59,517 nt of DNA from contig NZ_CP150484.1 in NCBI RefSeq assembly GCF_037997115.1, positions 7,904,396-7,963,912 on the forward strand, written 5' to 3'. Source of the DNA: Amycolatopsis coloradensis (lineage in GTDB: Bacteria; Actinomycetota; Actinomycetes; Mycobacteriales; Pseudonocardiaceae). The position numbers and the translations under genes were made by a program. The notes beneath the pieces were generated by a model. That model worked only from the letters and a program-made list of their open reading frames with translations. It was not told the DNA's origin and did no database searches. Position 1 is the stretch's first letter. Every line of letters starts with the position of its first letter. This document shows positions 49,481 through 57,842 of the stretch, in pieces.

Positions 49481-50061
49481 CGGTGCCCCGCCGGGGCGCC
49501 GTGGACGACGACGGCGGCGTCCGGGCGGAACCGGACGTCGACGACGGTCACCTCACGGACATAGTCTACTTCGGACACACTGTGCCGCACGACCGTTCCG
49601 CCGAGCCGCGCCCGCAGTTCCATCAGCATCGTCTGTTCGTCGGGGTACACGGCGTCGAGCACGACCGTGCGCCGCTGCGGGCCGCGCGTGCGCGACGGGT
49701 GGTCCGCGACGTACATGACGGCGAGCAGCAGGACGTTGAAGACCGCGACGATCCGCCAGTCCGCGGACGGCAATCCGTTCACCAGCCCCAGCACCAGCGC
49801 GACGAAGTAGTACGCGACCTCCTGCTGACTGATCGAATCGGACCGCAGCCGGATGATCGACAGCACGCCGAACAGGCCGAGTCCGAGCGCGCTCGCGGTC
49901 GATACGGAGAGCAGCACGGCGACCGAAACGCAGACGCCGACGTTCAGCGCGAGATAGGCGCAGGCGAGGTCACCACGGTGGTGACGACGGGCGTAGATGC
50001 CGTACGCGAGGATCACGGCGGCGACGAGATCGACGGCGAGATGAAGCAGTGTCGTGGTCAT
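49477..50061 (-). CDS. DUF4956 membrane protein
   Basis: 194 residues with about four membrane helices (LLHLAVDLVAAVILAYGIYA; NVGVCVSVAVLLSVSTASAL; VAYYFVALVLGLVNGL; IVAVFNVLLLAVMYVA) and the family motif GLFGVLSIIRLRSDSISQQE, followed by a soluble ferredoxin-like C-terminus. It is the usual partner of VTC polymerases, perhaps forming the channel or regulator of polyphosphate export. ATG 50061. The operator-like palindrome at 50106 lies 45 bases upstream. Confidence 0.92.
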   Translation of the reverse strand: MTTTLLHLAVDLVAAVILAYGIYARRHHRGDLACAYLALNVGVCVSVAVLLSVSTASALGLGLFGVLSIIRLRSDSISQQEVAYYFVALVLGLVNGLPSADWRIVAVFNVLLLAVMYVADHPSRTRGPQRRTVVLDAVYPDEQTMLMELRARLGGTVVRHSVSEVDYVREVTVVDVRFRPDAAVVVHGAPAGHR

Positions 50062-50105
50062 GAAAACCACTGTGGCGGCAGAAGAAGAGACCGCCGTGAG
50101 AGCCG

Positions 50106-50123
50106 GATGAGAACCGTCTCATC
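50106..50123. promoter_or_regulatory. ATGAGA-N4-TCTCAT palindrome 1
   Basis: Perfect arms GATGAGA (50106-50112) and TCTCATC (50117-50123), overlapping the stop of the response-regulator gene and lying upstream of DUF4956. It is near-identical to the palindrome at 52509, so it is the probable binding site of this two-component system. Confidence 0.7.
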
Positions 50124-50784
50124 TGGACTCACCGAGCCGATATCCCATGCCCCGCACGGTTTCGATCCGCTCGGCGCCGATCTTCCCGCGCAGGTAACGG
50201 ATGTAGACGTCCACCACGTTCGATCCGGGGTCGAAGTCGAAACCCCAGACCCCGCCGAGCAACTGTTCCCGGGACAGTACCTGGCCACGATTCCGCAGCA
50301 ACGTCTCCAGCAGCGCGAACTCGCGGGCGGTGAGGTCCTTCTCCTCCCCCGCCACCGAAACCTTCCGCGTGCGCAGGTCGAGCGAGAGCTCCCCGGCGCG
50401 CAGCACCGCCGGCTCGGCTTCGGGATTTCCCCGTAGCCGCAGGCGGATCCGGGCCAGCAGTTCTTCGAAGGCGAACGGTTTGGCCAGATAGTCGTCGGCA
50501 CCGCCGGACAGCCCGGCCACGCGGTCGACGACGCTGTCCCGCGCGGTCAGGATGATCACCGGCACCGTCCGGCCCGCCGCCCGCAGGGCCCGCAGCAGAT
50601 CCGAACCATCGAGGTCCGGGAGCCCGAGGTCGAGGACGACCAGGTCGTGCGTGCCGGTCAGCGCCTCGGTCAGCCCCTCGGAGCCGGTCTTGACCCAGCG
50701 GGTCGCGAAACCCTGCGCCCGCAGGCCCTTCTCCACGAACGCACCGATCCGGGCGGAATCCTCCACCACGAGCACACTGGTCAC
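50119..50784 (-). CDS. OmpR-family response regulator
   Basis: 221 residues. Receiver domain: VLVVEDS, phosphorylation Asp in LVVLDLGLPDLDG (about residue 51), LTARDS and the Lys in DYLAKPF. C-terminal winged helix: LSLDLRTRKVSVAGEEKDLT, AREFALLETLLRNRGQVLSR and VDVYIRYLRGKIG. Start GTG 50784 overlaps the kinase stop (GTGA), so the kinase gene comes first, the reverse of the usual order. It probably binds the two ATGAGA/TCTCAT palindromes. Confidence 0.95.
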   Translation of the reverse strand: MTSVLVVEDSARIGAFVEKGLRAQGFATRWVKTGSEGLTEALTGTHDLVVLDLGLPDLDGSDLLRALRAAGRTVPVIILTARDSVVDRVAGLSGGADDYLAKPFAFEELLARIRLRLRGNPEAEPAVLRAGELSLDLRTRKVSVAGEEKDLTAREFALLETLLRNRGQVLSREQLLGGVWGFDFDPGSNVVDVYIRYLRGKIGAERIETVRGMGYRLGESR

Positions 50785-52172
50785 CGGTCCGCACCTTCCG
50801 CGACGGGGATCTCCATGGTGAACCGCGCGCCTTCGCCGGGCACGGTGTCGAGCAGGACACGGCCACCGTGCGCTTCGGCGATCGCGGCGACGATCGCCAG
50901 GCCGAGCCCGGCGCCGTCGTCGCCGTTCGAGTTGCTGCCGCGTTTGAACCGTTCGAAGATCCGGCTTCTCGAGTCCGGCGGGACTCCCTCGCCGGTGTCG
51001 CGGACCCAAAGGCGCGCCGTCGTCGCGGTCACCTCGGAACCGAGGGCGATCTCCTGGCCGGGAGAGGTGTGCCGGACGGCGTTGGAGACCAGTTGCAGCA
51101 ACGCCTGCGCGAGCCGCTGGCCGTCCGCGCGGACCTTCACCTCGGCGACCGCGTCGAGCCGCCAGACGCGGTCGGCCAGCGGACGGGATTTGGCGAGGGT
51201 CTCCACCGTGAGATCGGCGAGGTCGGTCTCACCGGGCGTGAGGAAGTCGGGGCTGCCGGACTTCGCGAGGACGAGCAGGTCGTCCACGATCCGTTGCATA
51301 CGCCCGAGTTCGTCGAGGACCAGATGCCGCGTGGCGGCGTTCTCCTCGGGATCTGCACCCATCAGTTCGATATGGCCGCGGACGATGGTGATCGGCGTGC
51401 GCAGTTCGTGCCCGGCGTCGTCGATGAACTCGCGCTGCCCGGCGAAGGCGCTTTCGAGCCGGTCCAGCATCGTGTTGAAGGTGCGCCCGAGCGCGGCGAC
51501 GTCGTCCGAGCCGCGGACCTCGATCCGGCGCGACAGATCGGTCTCGCCGATCTGCTCGGCGGCCAGCCGGACCTCCCTCACCGGTGCGAGGATGCGGCCG
51601 GCGACCAGCCAGCCGATCAGCCCGGCCAGCACGAGCGCGGCCCCGGACATCGCGGCCATCACGCCGACGACGTCGTTGATCTCGCCGGCGGCGTGGTCGA
51701 CGAACTCGACGATCACCAGCGCGCCGCGGCCCGGCGAGCCCTCGATGGTCACCGGGACGACGCCGTACCGCGCGGATCCGACCGCGGTGGTGACCGTGCC
51801 GTACGCCGGGCTCGTCGCCCGGGACAGTTCCGCGACGAACTTCGGGTCGGTGTCGAGCCGGACCGGCGGCTCGATCGCGCTCCGCCTCGACGCGACGCCG
51901 TCGCTGATCGAGAAGAACGTCTCGTACTTCTCGGGCAGGTTCCGTTCCAGGTGACGGCCGAGGACCGCCTCGACGGTGGCGGGCTGCCCGGCCGGACGGG
52001 CGTCGGGCGACGCCAGGAAGGCCCTGAGCTTGCCGGTCTCGTGCGCGATCTCGTTGTCGAGGCGCTGGTCGAGCTGGTTGTGCAGGACGGTGCGGGTGGC
52101 CAGCAGCGATCCGGCGAGCGCGAGCAGCACGACCAGCAGGACCCACGCGAGGATCCGGGCGCGGGCGCTCAT
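50781..52172 (-). CDS. Sensor histidine kinase
   Basis: 463 residues. Two membrane helices (about 9-28 and 170-192) enclose an extracytoplasmic sensor of about 140 residues. Then come HAMP (AGRILAPVREVRLAAEQIGE), the HisKA site DDAGHELRTPITIVRGHIEL, N box QALLQLVSNAVRHT, G1 VRDTGEGVPP, F box and G2 DGAGLGLAIVAAIAEAHGG. It senses an outside signal and phosphorylates the regulator encoded just downstream. An Asp/His-rich secreted peptide gene lies 9 bases upstream, so that peptide may be part of the signal input. Confidence 0.95.
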   Translation of the reverse strand: MSARARILAWVLLVVLLALAGSLLATRTVLHNQLDQRLDNEIAHETGKLRAFLASPDARPAGQPATVEAVLGRHLERNLPEKYETFFSISDGVASRRSAIEPPVRLDTDPKFVAELSRATSPAYGTVTTAVGSARYGVVPVTIEGSPGRGALVIVEFVDHAAGEINDVVGVMAAMSGAALVLAGLIGWLVAGRILAPVREVRLAAEQIGETDLSRRIEVRGSDDVAALGRTFNTMLDRLESAFAGQREFIDDAGHELRTPITIVRGHIELMGADPEENAATRHLVLDELGRMQRIVDDLLVLAKSGSPDFLTPGETDLADLTVETLAKSRPLADRVWRLDAVAEVKVRADGQRLAQALLQLVSNAVRHTSPGQEIALGSEVTATTARLWVRDTGEGVPPDSRSRIFERFKRGSNSNGDDGAGLGLAIVAAIAEAHGGRVLLDTVPGEGARFTMEIPVAEGADR

Positions 52173-52181
52173 CGGCCCGGC

Positions 52182-52466
52182 TCAGTCGTCGAGGTCGAAG
52201 TCGAAATGGTCGTCACCGTCATGGTCGTCACCGGCATGGTCATCGCCATCATCGAGGTCGTCGTCGTGTCCGGCCAGCCGGGGCGGGACGACAGCGGGCG
52301 GGGCACCCGCTTCACCCGGCCCTGTGACGGCCTGCCCTGCCGGGGCGACGACCGCCGGGCCGAGGTCGGGTGGCGAGGCCGCGGTGGCCGCGATGACGGC
52401 GAACGTGCCGGTGGCCGCCACCACGACGGCGGCGACCCCGGCCAGGACGATCATTCGGACTCGCAT
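52182..52466 (-). CDS. Secreted Asp/His-rich small protein
   Basis: 94 residues: a signal peptide or anchor (IVLAGVAAVVVAATGTFAVI), a Pro/Ala linker, then a tail of about 26 residues made almost only of Asp and His with a few Gly/Leu/Phe (such as DDGDDHAGDDHDGDD). This suggests calcium, zinc or other cation binding outside the cell. It is the first gene of the run leading into the kinase and regulator, with the 20-base palindrome 43 bases upstream of its start. Confidence 0.75.
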   Translation of the reverse strand: MRVRMIVLAGVAAVVVAATGTFAVIAATAASPPDLGPAVVAPAGQAVTGPGEAGAPPAVVPPRLAGHDDDLDDGDDHAGDDHDGDDHFDFDLDD

Positions 52467-52508
52467 ACCACCAGGCTGCCCGGCGCGGGTGAGTCACCGA
52501 TGAGGGCT

Positions 52509-52528
52509 CGATGAGAACTTTCTCATCG
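52509..52528. promoter_or_regulatory. ATGAGA/TCTCAT palindrome 2
   Basis: Perfect arms CGATGAGAA (52509-52517) and TTCTCATCG (52520-52528) around CT. It sits between the Asp/His-rich protein gene (leftward) and the lipoprotein gene (rightward), so it may control both. A further GATGAGGG half-site lies at about 52499. Confidence 0.75.
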
Positions 52529-52573
52529 AGCTGTCCAGGGCGTAAGGTCTCCTCGAATCCAAGGGGGAAATCA

Positions 52574-53539
52574 ATGCGTCTTCGTGCTGTGCTCTGTGCT
52601 GCCGTGCTCGTGTCCGTCGCCGGGTGCGGAAGCACGCAAAGAACCGGTCAGGTCTCCGCGCCGAGCACCGCGGCTTCGTCGCCGGCGGCGAGCGTGGCCC
52701 CCACCGGCGACGAGCAGGCCATCCCGCGCACCCGGATCTCCCTGCCGGTACCGGAAGGCCTGCGGGTGGAGCCGAGCCTGCCCGGCATCGGCCGGTCGAA
52801 CTCCCGGACCTCCATCGTCGTCACCGAACAGCCCGTGAACGGCAAACCCGTCCGCGAAGTACTGGACGAGGTCGCCGCCGGGATGACCGGTGAGCAGGCC
52901 AAACGGCAAGGAATGGAATGGGAGAAACCGGTCGAAACCACGATCGCCGGATTCCCGGCCTTCCTGACCAGCGGCACCCAGACGGTTTCGATGGGCACCT
53001 TCCGCAAGGTGAACGGGATTCTCGCGGCCGAGGGCGTGCTGGTGGTCATCACCGGCACCCTCGAACCGGGCGATCCGCTGACAGTCGACGACTTCAAGAA
53101 GGTCATCATCGGCGCCCGGTGGAGCGCCGAAGCCGCACCGGGAAGCATCGGTTTCGATCTGACTCCCGCGGAGGGCTACCAGCGGAAGGAATCCACCGCC
53201 GCGCTCAGTTTCACCCGAGGCGGGCAGGGCGGCCCCAAACTCGTCGCTGCACCGTCGATGGGGCAGGGCCGGCTTCCGGAGGACAAGCGCGCCTACGCGG
53301 TCGACAGGTTCGGGAAAACGCCGTCGGCACCGTCCGCCGACACCGTGACCGAGGTGACGATCGCGGCCCTGTCCGGTTTCGAGATGGTCGGCCGCGACAA
53401 CAAGGGCAGGACCGCGTACGGCGTCATGACCTTCACCGATACCGGCTACATCTTCGTCGCGGGCGATTTCGATCCGGCGAAACACGGCGACCAGCTTCCC
53501 GCCTTCAAGCAGATGGCGCGGTCCTTGGTGCTCAAGTAA
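52574..53539 (+). CDS. LpqN/LpqT-like lipoprotein
   Basis: 321 residues with a lipoprotein signal (RLRAVLCAAVLVSVAGCGS) and a Ser/Ala linker. The mature part has two similar halves of the LpqN type: ISLPVPEGLRVEPSLPGIGR with GFPAFLTSGTQ, then FDLTPAEGYQRKESTAALSF with LSGFEMVGRDNKGRTAYGV. LpqN-family proteins help move cell-envelope lipids or glycans in mycolata. ATG 52574 follows AAGGGGG. It is divergent from the Asp/His-rich protein gene across the shared palindrome. Confidence 0.8.
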   Translation: MRLRAVLCAAVLVSVAGCGSTQRTGQVSAPSTAASSPAASVAPTGDEQAIPRTRISLPVPEGLRVEPSLPGIGRSNSRTSIVVTEQPVNGKPVREVLDEVAAGMTGEQAKRQGMEWEKPVETTIAGFPAFLTSGTQTVSMGTFRKVNGILAAEGVLVVITGTLEPGDPLTVDDFKKVIIGARWSAEAAPGSIGFDLTPAEGYQRKESTAALSFTRGGQGGPKLVAAPSMGQGRLPEDKRAYAVDRFGKTPSAPSADTVTEVTIAALSGFEMVGRDNKGRTAYGVMTFTDTGYIFVAGDFDPAKHGDQLPAFKQMARSLVLK

Positions 53540-54358
53540 TCACTTGAAGGCCGCCGCGTTCCGCGCCGCCCAGTCGGCGAAGGTGCGCCCCGGTCGTCCA
53601 AGCACCTTCTCGACGTCGGGGCTGACCCGCTGCTCCTCCTCCGTCGGCCTGCCGAGGATCGAAAGCGTGGCCTCCACGACCACCGGCGGCATGAACTCCG
53701 ACATCGCGGCGCGGGCCTCGTCTTCGCTCAGTTCGGCGAATCGCAGCGGTTCGCCGAGCGCGTCGCCGAGATCCGCCGACTGCCGCCGGGGCGAGATCGG
53801 CTCGGGTCCGGTGAGCACGTAGGTCCGGCCGTGATGGCCGGGTTCCCGCAGCACGGCCGCCGCGACGTCGGCGATGTCCGCCGGGTCGATGACGGGCAGC
53901 GCGACGTCGCCGAACGGCGCGGCGACGACCCGATCGGCCCGGATCGCCGGCGCCCACTGGAAGGCGTTCGACGCGAAGCCTCCCGGCTGCAGGACCGTCC
54001 ACTTCGGACTCGCCGCCTTGACCGCCTCCTCGAACGCGGGCGCGTGCCGCCCGGTCGCGACCCCTTGGGAGGACAGGAGCACGATCTCGGCTTCACCGGC
54101 GGCAGCGACGACCTCGGCGACGCCACCGCCCGCCGCCAGGAATTCTCCCGACGTCAGAAGGAAAACCCGGTCCGCTCCGGCGAAGATCTCCTTGAGTCCT
54201 TCAGTACGGGCGAGATCGGCCCGCACGGTCCGCACGCCCTCCGGCACGTCCGACGGCGAGATCCGGCGCGACACCGCCGTCACTTCTTCTCCTGCGGCGA
54301 CAAGGTTTTCCACCAGCGGCCGTCCTACGTTCCCGGTCGCTCCGGTCACCACGATCAT
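53540..54358 (-). CDS. NmrA-like NAD(P)-binding protein
   Basis: 272 residues of the atypical SDR (NmrA/HSCARG, quinone-oxidoreductase-2-like) type: VVTGATGNVGRPLVENLVAA, EIVLLSSQGVATG, WTVLQPGGFASNAFQW, ALPVIDPADIADVAAAVL and TYVLTGPEPIS. It lacks a clear Y-x3-K, as usual for NmrA-like sensors. ATG 54358 follows GAGGAG. It converges with the lipoprotein gene; the stops touch. Confidence 0.88.
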   Translation of the reverse strand: MIVVTGATGNVGRPLVENLVAAGEEVTAVSRRISPSDVPEGVRTVRADLARTEGLKEIFAGADRVFLLTSGEFLAAGGGVAEVVAAAGEAEIVLLSSQGVATGRHAPAFEEAVKAASPKWTVLQPGGFASNAFQWAPAIRADRVVAAPFGDVALPVIDPADIADVAAAVLREPGHHGRTYVLTGPEPISPRRQSADLGDALGEPLRFAELSEDEARAAMSEFMPPVVVEATLSILGRPTEEEQRVSPDVEKVLGRPGRTFADWAARNAAAFK

Positions 54359-54506
54359 GGTCACTCCTCGGTTCGCGTTTCGTTGACGCGACCGAAGCTA
54401 CCTTCCGGGTGATAGTAGGTACCTAGAGGAAAGTAATGGGAAAACCGCCCTTTCGTGAGCGCGATCACAACTTCGAAGACGCGAACGGCCGCTTAGGGTC
54501 GGGCAC

Positions 54507-55652
54507 ATGCCCGAAACCGCTCTCGGTCCGCTGCGCGTCCTCGACTTCTCGCGGGTGCTCGCCGGCCCGTTCGCCACCATGCTGCTGGCCGACCTCGGCG
54601 CGACGGTGATCAAGGTCGAGCGGCCGGGCACCGGCGACGACACCCGCAGCTGGGGACCGCCCTACGACGCCGCCGGTCAGGCGACGTACTTCCAGTCGGT
54701 GAACCGGAACAAGACGAGCGTGGCGCTGGACCTCGGCGATCCCGACGATCTCGCCCAGGCCCGCGCGCTCGCGCTGGATGCCGACGTCGTGGTCGAGAAC
54801 TTCCGGCCCGGCGTGATGGATCGGCTCGGACTCGGCCCGGAGGTCCTGCTGGCGGCGAATCCCGGCCTCGTCCTTTGCTCCATCACGGGTTTCGGCTCCG
54901 GCGGCGGCGCCGCGCTGCCCGGTTACGATCTGCTCATCCAGGCCGTCGGCGGGCTGATGAGCATCACCGGCGACCCGGCGGGCGAGCCGCAGAAGGTCGG
55001 CGTCGCACTCGTCGACGTCCTGGCCGGGCTGTTCGCGAGCGTCGGCATCCTCGCCGCCCTGCGCCATCGCGACCGGACCGGGCAGGGGCAGCGGGTCGAG
55101 ATCAACCTGCTGTCCAGCCTGCTCGCGGCGCTGGTCAACCAGGGCAGCGCCTACACCTCCGGAGGGACGGTCCCGGCGCGGATGGGCAACCGGCATCCCA
55201 GCATCGCGCCCTACGAACTCGTCCCCTGCGCCGATCACGAACTCGCGCTCGCCGTCGGCAACGACCGGCAGTTCGCGGCGTTGTGCGAGGTCATCGGCCT
55301 GCCGGAGCTCGCGGGCGACACCCGGTTCGCGACCAATCCGGCACGCGTCGAGCACCGGGCCGAGCTCCGCGCGCTGCTCGAAGAGCACCTCGGCAAGCGC
55401 CCGGCGGCCGAGTGGGCGGCGGAGTTGAGCGCCGCCGGAGTGCCTGCCGGGGAGGTCAACGACATCGCGGGCGCGTTCGCGCTGGCCGAACGGCTCGGAC
55501 TGAGCCCGACGGTGGATCTCCCGCGGCCCGACGGCACGTCGGTGCGGCTGACTCGCAACCCGATCGGGTTGTCGGCGACGCCGCCGCGCTACGAGACCGC
55601 ACCGCCGGACGACCCCGGGCAACTCACCCTTCCCCTGCCCGGCTGGAGCTGA
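54507..55652 (+). CDS. Family III CoA-transferase (CaiB/Frc-like)
   Basis: 381 residues. The start GPLRVLDFSRVLAGPFATML, LGATVIKVERPGTGDDTRSW, then DLGDPDDLAQARALALDADV and VVENFRPGVMDRLG follow the family closely. The catalytic Asp lies in the GYDLLIQAVGGLM region, followed by RTGQGQRVEINLL. Family III enzymes move CoA between carboxylic acids (formyl, carnitine, bile acids, and so on); the substrate is unknown. It is a single gene. Confidence 0.92.
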   Translation: MPETALGPLRVLDFSRVLAGPFATMLLADLGATVIKVERPGTGDDTRSWGPPYDAAGQATYFQSVNRNKTSVALDLGDPDDLAQARALALDADVVVENFRPGVMDRLGLGPEVLLAANPGLVLCSITGFGSGGGAALPGYDLLIQAVGGLMSITGDPAGEPQKVGVALVDVLAGLFASVGILAALRHRDRTGQGQRVEINLLSSLLAALVNQGSAYTSGGTVPARMGNRHPSIAPYELVPCADHELALAVGNDRQFAALCEVIGLPELAGDTRFATNPARVEHRAELRALLEEHLGKRPAAEWAAELSAAGVPAGEVNDIAGAFALAERLGLSPTVDLPRPDGTSVRLTRNPIGLSATPPRYETAPPDDPGQLTLPLPGWS

Positions 55653-55664
55653 CGGGGAGGCGTC

Positions 55665-55808
55665 AGCGGACCGCCGAATCTGCGGATCAAGCTGCGCGAT
55701 CAGATGTTCCGGCGGCGGCTTCTGCCGCGCTCGATGCCGTGGGTGACCGACAAGCCGGCCACCGGCATCACCCTCGACGAGTACCCCGCGCTCGCCCGTC
55801 AGAGCTGA
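55665..55808 (+). pseudogene. C-terminal remnant of an unknown gene
   Basis: The frame reads LRIKLRDQMFRRRLLPRSMP, then WVTDKPATGITLDEYPALAR and stops at 55808. It looks like the tail of a reductase-type protein. No start or body is present after the CoA-transferase stop. Confidence 0.4.
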
Positions 55809-55809
55809 T

Positions 55810-56283
55810 TCAGAGCGGCGGCGCGGCACCATGGCCGCGCTCGTCCCCGGCTCCGTGCTCGGCGACCTGGAGCAGCAGTCCCGCCGCCACCCGCACGATC
55901 TCCCGTTCGGCTGGGGTCAGCGCTTCGCCGAGCGCCTGGGCCAGCCAGCGGTTGCCGTCCCGCACATGCTCTCGCAGGGCCTCTCGGCCGGCCTCGGTGA
56001 TCACGATCCGCTGAGCCCGCCGGTCATGCTCGTCGGGGCGCCGGGCCACGCGGCCTTCGGCTTCGAGCGCGTTCAGCACCCTGGTCAGCGACTGCGGCTG
56101 CAATCCCTCGATCGCGGCGAGCGCACTGACGGTCAGCGGCCCGCTGTGCCGCAGGTTCGCCAGCACCGACGCGGCCAGCCTGCTCAGGCTCCGGTCTTCG
56201 CCGGGTTGCTCGGCCCGGAGACGGGACGACAACCGCGAAACGGCCCAGCGCACCGATTCGGCGGTCTGCGTGGCTTCACTCAC
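55810..56283 (-). CDS. MarR-family regulator
   Basis: 157 residues with a MarR winged helix: LSRLAASVLANLRHSGPLTV, LAAIEGLQPQSLTRVLNALE, GRVARRPDEHDRRAQRIVIT and the closing dimer helices. It senses small phenolic-type ligands in many relatives. It diverges from the ABC permease gene with 76 bases between, containing a 12-base palindrome. Confidence 0.93.
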   Translation of the reverse strand: MSEATQTAESVRWAVSRLSSRLRAEQPGEDRSLSRLAASVLANLRHSGPLTVSALAAIEGLQPQSLTRVLNALEAEGRVARRPDEHDRRAQRIVITEAGREALREHVRDGNRWLAQALGEALTPAEREIVRVAAGLLLQVAEHGAGDERGHGAAPPL

Positions 56284-56342
56284 GATACAACGCTAGCACT
56301 TGCCTTTTTTGCAGGAAACCCAGGACCGATACAGGAATAAGC

Positions 56343-56354
56343 AAGCGTACGCTT
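56343..56354. promoter_or_regulatory. Possible MarR operator
   Basis: Perfect palindrome AAGCGTACGCTT directly before the permease start at 56360, in the divergent gap with the MarR gene. Confidence 0.5.
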
Positions 56355-56359
56355 TCTAT

Positions 56360-57133
56360 ATGCCTCCGAGTCCATGGCGAGTGTTCTGGGGACTGCTGGA
56401 ACACGATCTGCTCATCACCCGGAAGCAGCTCGGCGGGGTGTTGGCGCAGGTGCTCATGCAACCCCTGCTGATGCTCCTGGTGTTCGGGAAGGTCCTCGGC
56501 GCGCTCGGCTACACCCCGCCCGGCTACGCGCGGTTGCTCCTGCCCGGCCTCGTCGCGCTGAACGCCTTCTTCGCCGCCGCCCAGAACGCGTCCTTCCCGC
56601 TCGCCATGGAATTCACCACCCGCACCATCGAGAACAGGCTGCGGGCGCCCGTGCCGCTCGCCTGGATCGTCGTCGAGCGGATCTTCGCGGCGGCGTCGCG
56701 GGGACTGGTCACGGCCGTTCTCATGGTCCCGGTCGGCGCGCTCGTACTCGGCGAGCTGTCCTGGCGGACGGCCGGTCTCCCGGCGGCGCTGGGGTACACC
56801 GTGCTCGGCGCGCTGGCCGGAGGCGCGGCCGGGGTGACGATCGGCTCACTCGTCTCCCCCGCCCGGATCGGGATCACCTTTTCCCTCGTGATGCCGCCGC
56901 TGCTGTTCACCGGCTCCGCCCAGTTCCCCTTCCCCGAACTCGCCGCGGTCCCCTGGTTCCGGGCGTTGTGCGCGCTGAACCCGATGACCTACGTCAGTGA
57001 GGGCCTGCGTGGCGCGCTGACGCCGCAGATCGCCCATCTGCCCGGATGGCTCTGCGCGCTCGCGCTGGCCTTGGCGCTGATCGTGCTCACCCCCGCGGGT
57101 CTCTGGGCGTTCCGGCGGCGGGCGATCACCTGA
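56360..57133 (+). CDS. ABC-2 type transporter permease
   Basis: 257 residues with six membrane helices: VLMQPLLMLLVFGKVLGALG, LLLPGLVALNAFFAAAQNAS, GLVTAVLMVPVGALVLGELS, AGGAAGVTIGSLVSPARIGI, SLVMPPLLFTGSAQFPFPEL (the ABC-2 signature area) and a C-terminal helix. It moves drugs, lipids or glycans with an ATPase subunit, which is not encoded here, so it must borrow one or be an orphan. ATG 56360 has no clear ribosome site, so a leaderless message is possible. Confidence 0.88.
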   Translation: MPPSPWRVFWGLLEHDLLITRKQLGGVLAQVLMQPLLMLLVFGKVLGALGYTPPGYARLLLPGLVALNAFFAAAQNASFPLAMEFTTRTIENRLRAPVPLAWIVVERIFAAASRGLVTAVLMVPVGALVLGELSWRTAGLPAALGYTVLGALAGGAAGVTIGSLVSPARIGITFSLVMPPLLFTGSAQFPFPELAAVPWFRALCALNPMTYVSEGLRGALTPQIAHLPGWLCALALALALIVLTPAGLWAFRRRAIT

Positions 57134-57260
57134 CTTCGGCGTGCGCCATCCGCGGCGCCGTGGTCGGCTGGGTTTCCCGCGTGACGTTTCCGGGGAAGCC
57201 GTGTCTTACATGGTGATGTGAAGGGAGCTTCGGCATGACGGCGCTGCACAGGTGCGCTCG

Positions 57261-57842
57261 ATGACGACTTCGGAGAGAACCGAACCGCTCGCGGCCGGCG
57301 AAACGGTGCTGGACGACGCGACGTTGGTCGCGCGTGCCCGCGACGGCGAGATCCGCGCGTACGAGCAGCTCGTCCTGCGGTTCCAGGGGCCGATGTACCG
57401 GCTGGCGCTGCGGATGCTCGGGAACAAAGGGGACGCCGAGGATGTCGTCCAGGAGGTGTTCCTCGTCGCCTGGCGACGGCTCGACCAGCTGCAGGAGGAC
57501 GCGGCGTTCGTCGGCTGGCTCTACCGGATGACGACCAACCGGTGCCTGAACGTGATCCGCGCCAGGAAGCCGGTGGCCGACGTCGAACTGGACCAGCAGG
57601 AGTCCGCCGGTTCGGCGGGGCGGCCGGATCGCGCGGCCGAGACGAGCGCGCAGATGACGGCCCTGACCGGGGCGTTGGACCAGCTGACCGCCGAGCAACG
57701 GGCCTGCTGGCTGTTGCGCGAGGTCCACGGGCGCTCCTACGAGGAGATCGCGAAGGCGATCGGGGCGACCACCACCGCGGTGCGCGGACGCATCGCGCGA
57801 GCACGAGCACAGTTGGCGGAGGTGATGGCGCCATGGCGATGA
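57261..57842 (+). CDS. ECF sigma factor
   Basis: 193 residues. Region 2: LVARARDGEIRAYEQLVLRF, LRMLGNKGDAEDVVQEVFLV, WLYRMTTNRCLNVIRARK. Region 4: LDQLTAEQRACWLLREVHGR, SYEEIAKAIGATTTAVRGRI. GTG 57252 is an alternative start. Its end overlaps the next gene by 10 bases; that gene encodes a zinc-finger protein, the usual place for a cognate anti-sigma factor. Confidence 0.93.
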   Translation: MTTSERTEPLAAGETVLDDATLVARARDGEIRAYEQLVLRFQGPMYRLALRMLGNKGDAEDVVQEVFLVAWRRLDQLQEDAAFVGWLYRMTTNRCLNVIRARKPVADVELDQQESAGSAGRPDRAAETSAQMTALTGALDQLTAEQRACWLLREVHGRSYEEIAKAIGATTTAVRGRIARARAQLAEVMAPWR

